From NCBI GenBank assembly GCA_015665265.1, contig JADFAM010000009.1, forward strand, positions 1 to 64,000: a stretch of 64,000 nucleotides of DNA, given 5' to 3'. Below are positions 51,204-59,444 of this stretch, piece by piece. The stretch's first letter is position 1; every line of letters starts with the position of its first letter. The notes beneath the pieces are model-generated. The model was not told the DNA's origin, made no database searches, and saw only the letters and a program-made list of their open reading frames with translations. The position numbers and the translations under genes are program-made. Source of the DNA: Flavobacterium sp. Its GTDB lineage: Bacteria > Bacteroidota > Bacteroidia > Flavobacteriales > Flavobacteriaceae.

Positions 51204-54014
51204 TTAAAATCTGTAATTAACATTTAAAAAATAAGTAGTTCCTCTACCAAACCAGTATTTGTTTCCAAAAACAGGAGTACCTAGTTCTTTATCTTCTTTT
51301 AATTGTCTGTAATTTGCATTTCTACCTTGCTCAAATCCACCCGATTTGTATTTAGTATTTAACAAGTTTCCAACACTAGCAAACAAGCTGATGTATTGAT
51401 TCCCAATCTTCCATGATTTCCCTCCGATCATATTTACAACCATATAATTATCAAATTTCTCTTGTTGTAATAATTGACGAGCAATGTTTTCATCGTAATC
51501 ATTGAATGGGATCCCTCCATCATCAGCAAAATTTGAAGTTCTTGTAAGTGGTGCTATGTCTACATAAACATTATCAAAAAAGTTTGCTGTAGCACCTACA
51601 AACCAATAGTCAGGATCTCTATATTCAAAACCTACAGAATATGCAGTCTGAGGTCCTGCTGCTAGCTTGTAATTTTCAAGGTTAGATGCACCAAAATCTT
51701 TACGGCCATTAACAAATCCGGCATCCTCAGATCTGCTATTGTTTTCTGTGGTTAGGTATAAATTAGGATTGTTATCATATGTGTATTGACCAACATTGGC
51801 AGCTCCTTTTAATTTTATCGTAGGAGTAACTTGCGCTTCAATACCTATTTCAGCTCCAAAGTGTTTTTTATCAATCCCAGATAATATTTCTTGTACAAAT
51901 GCTGTATTATCTCCACCAATTCCGTCTGCAAAGAAAAAAGAAATTTCTGTAGCATCTTGTATTTTGGTGTAGTAACCAGTAATTTTTGCTTGTACTATTG
52001 GGCTCCTAACAATATAACTTGCATCTGCCGAGAGTACTTTTTCACTTGTTAGATTTTCAACAGTATTGTTGTTTTCTCTAGAGTTTGAAAATGAATTTCT
52101 TAAGTTAGGCGCTTTTGTCAAATATCCTGCGTTTACATTAAATAAATGACGTCCAGATAATTTGTAAGTTAATCCACCTTTTGTACCATAGTTCATAAAT
52201 GATAATTCCTCAGATTTACCAAGTGAGTTGTCAGGAAAACCTCCATTTTGATACAATCCATCTCTTTGGTGTGTTGTGTTTGATGCACTAGCTGCAATGA
52301 AAAAGTCTAACTTGTTGTATTTAAATTGACCTTGAACAAAGCCATCAACTACATTTGAATACAAATTAAAATTATATTTAAATGTATCACCAACTCCAGC
52401 AATGTATAATGGATTTAGTAAGTTATTTTGTTTTTCGTCAAAAGAATCTGCAAAAGAATCTGCATCTAAATAACCATTACCTCCTAAGAGATCTATAATT
52501 TCAGCAAAGTTTTTTGATGTTAATTGAGTATACTGTACTCGAGCATTAAGAGTGATGTTTTCTGATAATTCTTTATTTAGGATTGTATTAACGGTAAATT
52601 GAACGTCATCATTTCGATCTTCATATAGAACATAAGAAGAATTACCGCCATTACTTGCATTTAGATTAGCATTATATAAACTCTTCCAATTTAATTGTCC
52701 ATCATTAAGGAATGCTTGTTCTATTTCATATACATTAGTAAATCCTTGTCTCAACCCATAACTTGGTAATTTTTGATAATAGGTTGGGTCTGGATTAGAA
52801 GCACCTAAATTTACAATGTATGGATTGCCATTTCCATCCAATGCTTCATCGTCAACTCTGGTGCCATTATTATCAATTCTACTATTACCAATTTTACCAA
52901 ATTGGTAGGATATATTTGTGTTCAGAGAAGTACTCTCATTTAAATTCCAATAATGATTAAGCATTAAAATTGGTTCAGAAACTTCTTTTATTCTAGAATT
53001 TCTAATCATTCCGTTTTGCGACCCCCAATAAGAATTGTATTGAATACCTTTTAAATCAAAGACTTCTTGAGTTTGTGGCGCAGATTTACCTCTTTTATTA
53101 AAAGCTGTAATGGAAGTAAAACTTAAACTGTGGTTGTCGTTAATTTTCTTTTCAACAGATGCGAAAAAAGAAGTAGCATCATACATAGTTCCGTCTACAA
53201 AACCCTCTTTTCCATTTCTATTACTAGCAGCTACAGTATATGCCCAGCCGTCTTCAGACAAGCCAGAGGAATGTGTTGCCATTGCTCTATGCACATAACT
53301 TCTGTTTGAGGAAGCATAGGATATTCTGGTGCCTTGTCTTTGTTCTGATGATCTTACATTAATATTTGTAGCACCTAATATACCTCCAAATGTGTAATCG
53401 GACGCAGTTAAGCCAGTACTAAATTCTTGATTTCTTAGGACATCATTCAACCCTCCCCAATTACTCCACTGCGGTCTCCCGTTGTAGAGCTTATTCATTT
53501 CTATTCCATTAATAAGCACTTTTCCATTTTCTGAATCTAACCCTCTAATTCTAAAAAAGGAAGAACTAAATTCAAAAGCAGCAGTTCTTAAGTAAACATC
53601 TCTTGATGATTGAAGCAATCCAGAAATATTGTCAGCTGCACTAGTGTCATCATTTAACTCGTCATCGGAAAGAGTTACCGTACTTAAATCTTCCTCTTCA
53701 GAAATATCTATATACAATAAAATAGTTCCTAAGTCTATGGTATTACCAGCTAATTCTAGTGGGAAGTTCTGAGTTTCATATCCAGATAATTTTATTTCTA
53801 ATATAAAATTTCCATTGACTAGATTTTCTATCACAAAAACACCTAGTTTGTTTGTTTCATATGATTTAAGGGTATTATTTTTAATAGACAAAGAAACTCC
53901 TTCAAGAGGCTTTTCAGAATCACTATCAACAATAATTCCTTTTACAATATTTTGTGCATTTATTCCAATTGTGAAAAACAAAAGCAGTAATATTGGAATT
54001 ACAAATCTTCTCAT
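51204..54014 (-). CDS. TonB-dependent receptor paired with a DUF5689 lipoprotein
   Basis: About 936 residues from ATG 54014 (MRRFVIPILLLLFFTIGINAQ signal peptide; the track start adds 14 residues). Carboxypeptidase-regulatory-like domain at about 22-110, plug at about 125-230 (FRIRGLDSENGKVLINGIEMN, NWGGLNDVLRNQE) and a long barrel ending YFLNVNYRF. The plug lacks a SusD-interacting pattern I would recognise. It is first in an operon with the DUF5689 lipoprotein and is divergent from a secreted endonuclease-like gene. A nucleic-acid or organophosphate substrate is suggested by this context only. Confidence 0.9.
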   Translation of the reverse strand: MRRFVIPILLLLFFTIGINAQNIVKGIIVDSDSEKPLEGVSLSIKNNTLKSYETNKLGVFVIENLVNGNFILEIKLSGYETQNFPLELAGNTIDLGTILLYIDISEEEDLSTVTLSDDELNDDTSAADNISGLLQSSRDVYLRTAAFEFSSSFFRIRGLDSENGKVLINGIEMNKLYNGRPQWSNWGGLNDVLRNQEFSTGLTASDYTFGGILGATNINVRSSEQRQGTRISYASSNRSYVHRAMATHSSGLSEDGWAYTVAASNRNGKEGFVDGTMYDATSFFASVEKKINDNHSLSFTSITAFNKRGKSAPQTQEVFDLKGIQYNSYWGSQNGMIRNSRIKEVSEPILMLNHYWNLNESTSLNTNISYQFGKIGNSRIDNNGTRVDDEALDGNGNPYIVNLGASNPDPTYYQKLPSYGLRQGFTNVYEIEQAFLNDGQLNWKSLYNANLNASNGGNSSYVLYEDRNDDVQFTVNTILNKELSENITLNARVQYTQLTSKNFAEIIDLLGGNGYLDADSFADSFDEKQNNLLNPLYIAGVGDTFKYNFNLYSNVVDGFVQGQFKYNKLDFFIAASASNTTHQRDGLYQNGGFPDNSLGKSEELSFMNYGTKGGLTYKLSGRHLFNVNAGYLTKAPNLRNSFSNSRENNNTVENLTSEKVLSADASYIVRSPIVQAKITGYYTKIQDATEISFFFADGIGGDNTAFVQEILSGIDKKHFGAEIGIEAQVTPTIKLKGAANVGQYTYDNNPNLYLTTENNSRSEDAGFVNGRKDFGASNLENYKLAAGPQTAYSVGFEYRDPDYWFVGATANFFDNVYVDIAPLTRTSNFADDGGIPFNDYDENIARQLLQQEKFDNYMVVNMIGGKSWKIGNQYISLFASVGNLLNTKYKSGGFEQGRNANYRQLKEDKELGTPVFGNKYWFGRGTTYFLNVNYRF

Positions 54015-54055
54015 AAAATAATAGTTTTTAATAGGGTTGTCTGCAAAGACGTTCA

Positions 54056-54063
54056 CAAAATTA
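54056..54063 (-). promoter_or_regulatory. -7 promoter element TAATTTTG of the TonB/DUF5689 operon
   Basis: Perfect TAnnTTTG on the minus strand, 41 nt before ATG 54014. Confidence 0.55.
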
Positions 54064-54127
54064 ATACTTTTAAATGAATTGAATTGTTAAAACACCTATA
54101 TATTATTTTTGACTGAAATTAGTTTTA

Positions 54128-54135
54128 TATTTTTG
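54128..54135 (+). promoter_or_regulatory. -7 promoter element TATTTTTG of the EEP gene, with TTTG at 54108
   Basis: Perfect TAnnTTTG 19 nt before ATG 54155; a TTTG 16 bp upstream fits a -33 element. Confidence 0.6.
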
Positions 54136-54154
54136 TATTATTAAAATAAAAATA

Positions 54155-55210
54155 ATGAATAAATATTTATCGTTAATAGCCCTATTATTAATTACAGTAT
54201 ATTCCACTTTCTCCCAAAATGGTGAGAAAACGTATAAAATAAGAACACTTGCTTTCTATAATTTAGAGAACCTTTTTGATACCATTAACGATGTCACAAA
54301 AAACGATGAAGCAAGTCCTATGATGGAGCTTAAAGGGAATAAGTCTATAGTTTATTGGGATAAAATTGACAAACTAGCCAGTGTCATTTCTCAAATAGGT
54401 GAAGAAAAAACAAAAACTAGCCCAGCTATTATAGGAGTATCTGAAATTGAAAATGTTAGTGTTTTAGAAGATTTAGTAAAATCTGTGCACATCAAGAAAA
54501 AAAACTACGGTATAATTCATTACGAATCTCCTGATAAAAGAGGAATAGACGTTGCCTTGTTGTACCAAAAGAGATACTTTAAGCCAATTTTTCATCAATC
54601 ATTTAACCCAAATATTTATAGAAATAATAGAAAGATTTACACTAGAGATCAATTATTAGTTTCAGGATATTTAGATGATGAGTTAATTCATTTGATTGTA
54701 AATCATTGGCCATCAAGAAGTGGTGGTGAAATGAAAAGCAGACCATTGAGAGAAAAAGCTGCTTATCAAAACACAAAAATTATTGAACAGGTTAGAGAAA
54801 AAGATCCAAACGCAAAAATTATTGTGATGGGTGATTTTAACGATGATCCTATCAATGCTAGTTTTAAAAAGGTTTTGAAAGCTAAGGGAAAGAAAAAAAA
54901 TGTAGGTCAAAATGATATTTATAACCCCTATGAAGATCTGTTTAAAAAGGGATTAAATACATTGGGTTACAGAGATAATATTAATTTATTTGATCAAATT
55001 TTAATTACTTCGCCATTGTTAGATTCTGGCGCTAAAGATTTTTCAACTTACAAGATGTTTAAGGCCATGGTCTTTAATAAAAGATTTCTTACAAATAAAA
55101 GAGGGCGTTATAAAGGATATCCTTTTAGAAGTTTTTCTTTTGGCAGTTATACAGGAGGGTATAGTGATCATTATCCGGTATACATGTATTTAATTAAGGA
55201 GAAAAATTAA
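54155..55210 (+). CDS. Secreted endonuclease/exonuclease/phosphatase (EEP) family protein
   Basis: 351 residues with a signal peptide (ending YSTFSQN). EEP fold motifs are present: FYNLENLFDT (Asn), ISVSEIEN-like VSEIENVSVLEDL with the metal Glu, the catalytic His in VNHWPSRSGG, DxN in MGDFNDDPIN, and the final SDHYPV. It should hydrolyse phosphodiesters, most likely nucleic acid, outside the inner membrane. It is divergent from the TonB/DUF5689 operon with back-to-back promoters, a pairing that suggests use of extracellular DNA or nucleotides. Confidence 0.88.
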   Translation: MNKYLSLIALLLITVYSTFSQNGEKTYKIRTLAFYNLENLFDTINDVTKNDEASPMMELKGNKSIVYWDKIDKLASVISQIGEEKTKTSPAIIGVSEIENVSVLEDLVKSVHIKKKNYGIIHYESPDKRGIDVALLYQKRYFKPIFHQSFNPNIYRNNRKIYTRDQLLVSGYLDDELIHLIVNHWPSRSGGEMKSRPLREKAAYQNTKIIEQVREKDPNAKIIVMGDFNDDPINASFKKVLKAKGKKKNVGQNDIYNPYEDLFKKGLNTLGYRDNINLFDQILITSPLLDSGAKDFSTYKMFKAMVFNKRFLTNKRGRYKGYPFRSFSFGSYTGGYSDHYPVYMYLIKEKN

Positions 55211-55233
55211 CAATCAACAACGTTGGTTACTTA

Positions 55234-56925
55234 TCATATATTTTTAAGGTCTTTTAAAATCAGTTGAATAGAGGTATTCCCTTTCCATTCATTTTCATCC
55301 AAACTATAGGCAATGTCAAAATCACCTTTAATTGATTTGATTTTATTACCCAATCCAAAACCAATTGCATTATAAGTTTTTTTATCAGCACCGTCAATGA
55401 TGTTTAATTTTAGATGACTTTTATCTGAGCCTACAGTTTTGCCATATCCATTATCTCTTACAGAAGTAGTTTTAAAGACAGGTTTCATGTTTTGTGGGCC
55501 AAACGGTCCCATTTGCTGAAGAATTCTAAAAAACTTAGGAGTAATTTCAGATAATTCTAGCTCTAAGTCAATGGTAATTTCTGGGATTAGTAATTTTTTG
55601 TCAATGCTGACTTTTACAACTTCTTCAAATTTATTTTTAAAAGCACTGTAATTTTTTGGATCTAATGTTAAACCAGCAGCATATTTATGTCCACCAAATT
55701 GTTCAATAAATTCTGAACATTCATTTAATGCTTCATACACATCAAAACCTTTTACAGACCTTGCGGAGGCTGCAAGTTTATTGCCACTTTTTGTAAAAAC
55801 TAGTGTAGGTCTATAAAAAGACTCTATGAGTCTAGAAGCCACAATGCCAATAACACCTTTATGCCAATTTTCAGAATAAACAACCGTTGAAAATTTTTCT
55901 TTTTCATTAGCTGATTCAATTTGTTGTAAAGCTTCATAGGTAATTTTTTTATCGAGTTCTTTTCTATCTAAATTAAACTTTTCAATTGAAGCAGCAAAAT
56001 CTAATGCTGCTTCATAATTCATTTCAGTTAATAATTCTACTGCATAGTTACCATGTTTAATTCTGCCGGCTGCATTGATTCTTGGAGCAATGATAAAAAC
56101 CACATCGGTAATTGTTAATTTTTTTTTATTTATTTGATGAATAATTGCTTTAATTCCATTTCTTGGATTAGAGTTAATCACCTCTAATCCATAATAAGTT
56201 AAGATTCTATTTTCACCAGTTATTGGAACAATATCAGCAGCAATTGCAGTAGCAACTAAATCTAAATATTGTTTTATGTCTTCAATTGTTTGACCTCTTC
56301 TTGAAGCCAATGCATGCACTAATTTAAAGCCCACACCACAACCACATAATTCTTTGTAAGGGTAAGAGCAATCAACTCTCTTTGGATTTAAAACTGCCAA
56401 AGCCTTTGGGATCTCATCGCCTGGTTTATGATGATCGCAAATAATAAAATCAACATTCTTTTGCGTTGCATAACTGACCTTTTCTATTGCTTTGATACCA
56501 CAATCTAATGCTATAATTAATGAAAAATTATTGTCAGATGCAAAATCAATTCCCTGGTATGAAATTCCGTACCCTTCATCATACCTGTCTGGTATGTAAG
56601 TAGCGATATGATTTGTGATTGTTTTTAAATAAGAGGACACCAAAGATACAGAAGTGGTTCCATCTACATCGTAATCACCATAGATGAGAATATTTTCATT
56701 ATCAATGATTGCTTTTTCTATTCTTGAGACTGCCCTGTCCATATCTTTAAGTAAAAAAGGATCATGTAAATCTTCAAGAGATGGGCGAAAAAACTCTTTA
56801 GCTTTTTTAAATGTATCTATATTTCTTTGAACCAAAAGCGAGGCCAATATCGGATTTACAGATAAGTCATTAGAAAGTTGACTTACTTTCTTTTTATTGG
56901 GTGCTGTTTTTAAGGTCCAACGCAT
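55234..56925 (-). CDS. recJ: Single-stranded-DNA-specific exonuclease RecJ
   Basis: 563-residue 5'-3' ssDNA exonuclease for recombination and mismatch repair. The DHH domain has ILIYGDYDVDGTTS, IALDCGIK and IICDHHKPG; DHHA1 has EQFGGHKYAAGLTL; the C-terminal OB domain starts near residue 455 (MGPFGPQNMKPVF). Metal ligands all appear intact. Start MRWTLKTAP is the usual one for Bacteroidota. It lies 11 nt downstream of the OsmC gene, so the two share a transcript. Confidence 0.97.
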   Translation of the reverse strand: MRWTLKTAPNKKKVSQLSNDLSVNPILASLLVQRNIDTFKKAKEFFRPSLEDLHDPFLLKDMDRAVSRIEKAIIDNENILIYGDYDVDGTTSVSLVSSYLKTITNHIATYIPDRYDEGYGISYQGIDFASDNNFSLIIALDCGIKAIEKVSYATQKNVDFIICDHHKPGDEIPKALAVLNPKRVDCSYPYKELCGCGVGFKLVHALASRRGQTIEDIKQYLDLVATAIAADIVPITGENRILTYYGLEVINSNPRNGIKAIIHQINKKKLTITDVVFIIAPRINAAGRIKHGNYAVELLTEMNYEAALDFAASIEKFNLDRKELDKKITYEALQQIESANEKEKFSTVVYSENWHKGVIGIVASRLIESFYRPTLVFTKSGNKLAASARSVKGFDVYEALNECSEFIEQFGGHKYAAGLTLDPKNYSAFKNKFEEVVKVSIDKKLLIPEITIDLELELSEITPKFFRILQQMGPFGPQNMKPVFKTTSVRDNGYGKTVGSDKSHLKLNIIDGADKKTYNAIGFGLGNKIKSIKGDFDIAYSLDENEWKGNTSIQLILKDLKNI

Positions 56926-56936
56926 AGAATTTTTAA

Positions 56937-57356
56937 TTATTCATGAAAACAAACTTCTGTAGTTACCTCTGCAAACTGTCTAAACATTTCCATAACTCCA
57001 CAGTATCTGTCAACAGAGAGGGTAACTGCCTTATTAATTTTATCCTGCTGTAAATTACTACCATAAAAATGATATTCAACATGTACTTTATGATAATATT
57101 TTGGATGTTCATCTGTAAGATCTCCTTGAACAATCATTTTAAAATCATCAACCTCAGCTCTCATTTTTTTCAATAAGGAAACTACATCTAAACCAGAACA
57201 ACCAGCGAGTGAAGAAAGCATCATGGCTTTTGGACGTAAGCCTTTGTTTTCTATTCCTTCATCGGGTGCATCCATGAAGAGTGTTTCATTACTTGGATTA
57301 TCGGATTCAAATAGCATATTTTCTTTCCAAACGGTAGTTACTATATTATTGGCCAT
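56937..57356 (-). CDS. OsmC-family peroxide-reducing protein
   Basis: 139 residues. The two redox cysteines of OsmC/Ohr proteins are in MMLSSLAGCSGLDVVS and VDRYCGVMEMF. The family reduces organic or fatty-acid hydroperoxides using thiols. It is the first gene of an operon with recJ. The YhfA-like branch, to which the sequence pattern is closest, has no proven substrate, so the peroxidase role is a family inference. Confidence 0.9.
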   Translation of the reverse strand: MANNIVTTVWKENMLFESDNPSNETLFMDAPDEGIENKGLRPKAMMLSSLAGCSGLDVVSLLKKMRAEVDDFKMIVQGDLTDEHPKYYHKVHVEYHFYGSNLQQDKINKAVTLSVDRYCGVMEMFRQFAEVTTEVCFHE

Positions 57357-57384
57357 AATTAATTCTTGTAATAATTTATTTAAA

Positions 57385-57392
57385 CAAAAGTA
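57385..57392 (-). promoter_or_regulatory. -7 promoter element TACTTTTG of osmC-recJ
   Basis: Perfect TAnnTTTG on the minus strand, 28 nt before the OsmC ATG. Confidence 0.5.
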
Positions 57393-57524
57393 ATAACAAA
57401 GATTTAATAACTAGTAGTTTCTTATGGAGAATGAAATAAATTAATAGTTTATAAATGGAACTATTAAAAGACGATCACCATTAGATTATAATGACTTAAA
57501 AAAGTATATTTATTTTTTATTAAC

Positions 57525-57553
57525 AAACTAAACTAAACTAAACTAAACTAAAC
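57525..57553 (+). repeat. (AAACT)5 tandem repeat in the 5' leader of the AhpD-like gene
   Basis: Five full AAACT units plus AAAC end 5 nt before ATG 57559. A TATATTTA promoter-like element lies at 57505-57512, so the repeat fills the leader. Unit-number changes would alter leader length without shifting the reading frame. Confidence 0.85.
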
Positions 57554-57558
57554 ATACC

Positions 57559-58149
57559 ATGCCATTAGTATCACCTTTATCCGCTGAACACAATTTAGAA
57601 ACAAAAAAACTAGCAGAATTTTTTAATGAAACTCTTGGGTTTTGTCCAAACTCAGTATTAACAATGCAACGAAGACCAGCCATTTCTAAAGCATTCATTA
57701 ATTTAAATAAAGCAGTTATGGCAAACGAGGGTAGAGTTACATCTGCTCTAAAAAGAATGATAGCATGGGTTTCCAGTAACGCTACAGGATGTAGATATTG
57801 TCAGGCCCACGCTATTAGAGCTGCAGAACGATATGGTGCAGAACAGGAGCAATTAGATCATATTTGGGATTACAGAACTCATCCTGAGTTTTCAGAAGCA
57901 GAAAGAGTAGCATTGGATTTTTCATTATTTGCAAGTCAAGTTCCTAATGCTGTTGATGAAACTATCAAGAAACGTTTATATGAACATTGGGATGAAGGAG
58001 AAATTGTAGAAATGCTTGGTGTTATTTCTTTATTTGGGTATTTAAATCGATGGAATGATTCTATGGGAACCTCTATAGAAGATGGAGCTGTGGAATCTGG
58101 GAATCAATATTTAGGAAAACACGGTTGGAAAAAAGGGAAACATCAATAA
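57559..58149 (+). CDS. AhpD-like carboxymuconolactone decarboxylase-family protein
   Basis: 196-residue all-helical protein of the peroxidase-related CMD family. The redox site is CRYCQAHAIRAAERYG (CxxC followed by His), preceded by a conserved region ending AWVSSNATG. C-terminal features include LGVISLFGYLNRWNDSMG. Members act as alkylhydroperoxidases or thiol-disulfide oxidoreductases. It sits near OsmC, another thiol peroxidase, though on the other strand. The 5' leader consists of AAACT tandem repeats, which is unusual. Confidence 0.88.
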   Translation: MPLVSPLSAEHNLETKKLAEFFNETLGFCPNSVLTMQRRPAISKAFINLNKAVMANEGRVTSALKRMIAWVSSNATGCRYCQAHAIRAAERYGAEQEQLDHIWDYRTHPEFSEAERVALDFSLFASQVPNAVDETIKKRLYEHWDEGEIVEMLGVISLFGYLNRWNDSMGTSIEDGAVESGNQYLGKHGWKKGKHQ

Positions 58150-58156
58150 GAATGAA

Positions 58157-58828
58157 CTATTTTTTACCTGCTACTACAATAACAATCTCTCCTTTTGGAG
58201 GTTTGTTAGTATAATAAGATAGTACTTCTGAGATAGTACCTCTTTTTGTTTCTTCAAATAATTTGGTAAGTTCTCTAGATACTGATACTGTTCTATCCTC
58301 TCCAAAATATTCTGAAAAATGGCCTAAGGTTTTCACCAATTTATGTGGAGATTCATAAAAAATCATGGTACGTGTTTCTTCTACTAATTTGAGTAAACGT
58401 GTTTGTCGACCTTTTTTTATGGGTAAAAACCCCTCAAAAACAAAACGATCATTTGGAAATCCAGAATTTACTAGTGCAGGAACAAAAGCAGTAGCGCCAG
58501 GTAAACACTCAACCTCTATATTATTTTCGATACAACTTCTTGTTAATAAAAATCCAGGATCTGAAATAGCAGGGGTGCCGGCATCAGAGATAAGCGCACA
58601 AGTTTCTCCATTTTGTATACGTTGCACTACACCTTTTACAGATTTATGTTCGTTGTGCATGTGATGGCTATGCATTTGAGTATTAATGTCAAAATGCTTT
58701 AACAATTTCCCGCTATTTCTTGTATCTTCTGCTAAAATAAAATCGACATCTTTTAATACTGTAATAGCCCTAAAAGTGATGTCTTCTAGATTTCCAATAG
58801 GTGTGGGAACTAAATATAATTTACTCAT
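58157..58828 (-). CDS. rsmI: 16S rRNA (cytidine-1402 2'-O)-methyltransferase
   Basis: 223-residue SAM-dependent tetrapyrrole-methylase-fold enzyme that methylates C1402 in the ribosomal P site. Features: LYLVPTPIGNLEDITFRAI, FILAEDTRNSGKLLKHF, LISDAGTPAISDPGFLL, CLPGATAFVPALVNSG and FYESPHKLVKTL, ending in a KPPKGEIVIVV strand. Length is a little shorter than E. coli RsmI, as in other Bacteroidota, which lack part of the C-terminal extension. It lies 27 nt downstream of the cupin gene on the same strand. Confidence 0.96.
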   Translation of the reverse strand: MSKLYLVPTPIGNLEDITFRAITVLKDVDFILAEDTRNSGKLLKHFDINTQMHSHHMHNEHKSVKGVVQRIQNGETCALISDAGTPAISDPGFLLTRSCIENNIEVECLPGATAFVPALVNSGFPNDRFVFEGFLPIKKGRQTRLLKLVEETRTMIFYESPHKLVKTLGHFSEYFGEDRTVSVSRELTKLFEETKRGTISEVLSYYTNKPPKGEIVIVVAGKK

Positions 58829-58855
58829 GCATTAGTTATATTAATTATCAATTTT

Positions 58856-59218
58856 TTAGATTTCCTCGTAGGTTTCAACTGTAATATCGGCTAGTACATC
58901 ACCAGTATGTTTTGTGCTCAATGGTTCAAATAGTAATAAATGAGTTTCCTCTCTTGCAATGGGTTTATGAAGAACTCCTTTTGGAACAATAAAAAACTCA
59001 CCTTTATTTAAAACGATCGTCTTATCTTCAAGAACCAATTCTAATTGCCCTTTCATAACAAGAAATAGTTCGTCTTCGTCATCGTGTTTATGGAAAACAA
59101 ATTCACCCTTAATCTTTGCCAATAATATTTGTTGACCGTTAAGTTTACCTATTCTTTTAGGAGACCATAAGTCTGAAAAAAGGTTGAATTTTTCTTTAAG
59201 ATTAATAGCTTCATTCAT
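58856..59218 (-). CDS. Cupin-domain protein
   Basis: 120-residue single-domain cupin. The metal motif 1 is FHKHDDEDELFLVMKG and motif 2 is FFIVPKGVLHKPIA, giving the usual His/His/Glu/His set. Small cupins of this kind may be sugar isomerases, dioxygenase relatives or binding proteins; the function cannot be told. A perfect -7 element ends 5 nt before its ATG, so its mRNA should have almost no leader. It may be cotranscribed with rsmI. Confidence 0.88.
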   Translation of the reverse strand: MNEAINLKEKFNLFSDLWSPKRIGKLNGQQILLAKIKGEFVFHKHDDEDELFLVMKGQLELVLEDKTIVLNKGEFFIVPKGVLHKPIAREETHLLLFEPLSTKHTGDVLADITVETYEEI

Positions 59219-59222
59219 AGTA

Positions 59223-59230
59223 CAAATTTA
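59223..59230 (-). promoter_or_regulatory. -7 element TAAATTTG abutting the cupin start codon
   Basis: Perfect TAnnTTTG with four bases between it and the ATG on the minus strand. Confidence 0.5.
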
Positions 59231-59345
59231 CAAAAAGTAATTGAGCTTAAATTTTAGAGAGATAATTATGTAATTTAAAATGTTCTTCAAATTTAATTCG
59301 TTTAATAATGCAAAGGGTAACCCATTGTTATTGATAGGATTTGAT

Positions 59346-59353
59346 TAAATTTG
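59346..59353 (+). promoter_or_regulatory. -7 promoter element TAAATTTG of aspS
   Basis: Perfect TAnnTTTG 91 nt before the aspS ATG, so the gene has a leader of roughly 85 nt. Confidence 0.5.
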
Positions 59354-59366
59354 TGGTCGATTACAT

Positions 59367-59421
59367 TTTATAATTAGAGAAATTATAAATCGTGGTTTTG
59401 GTTATTATTATGTAATAATAA
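59367..59421 (+). other. Two A/T hairpins in the aspS leader
   Basis: TTTATAATT / AATTATAAA with a 5-nt loop (59367-59389), then TTATTATTA / TAATAATAA (59402-59421). Neither is followed by a T tract. They may only reflect base composition, and no tRNA-binding T-box is recognisable. Confidence 0.3.
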
Positions 59422-59444
59422 AATAACATTCAACAATATAAAAA

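Noticed and set aside
59367-59421. Possible T-box or attenuator in the aspS leader
   Set aside because: No specifier loop, T-box sequence or T-tract terminator is seen; only A/T hairpins.
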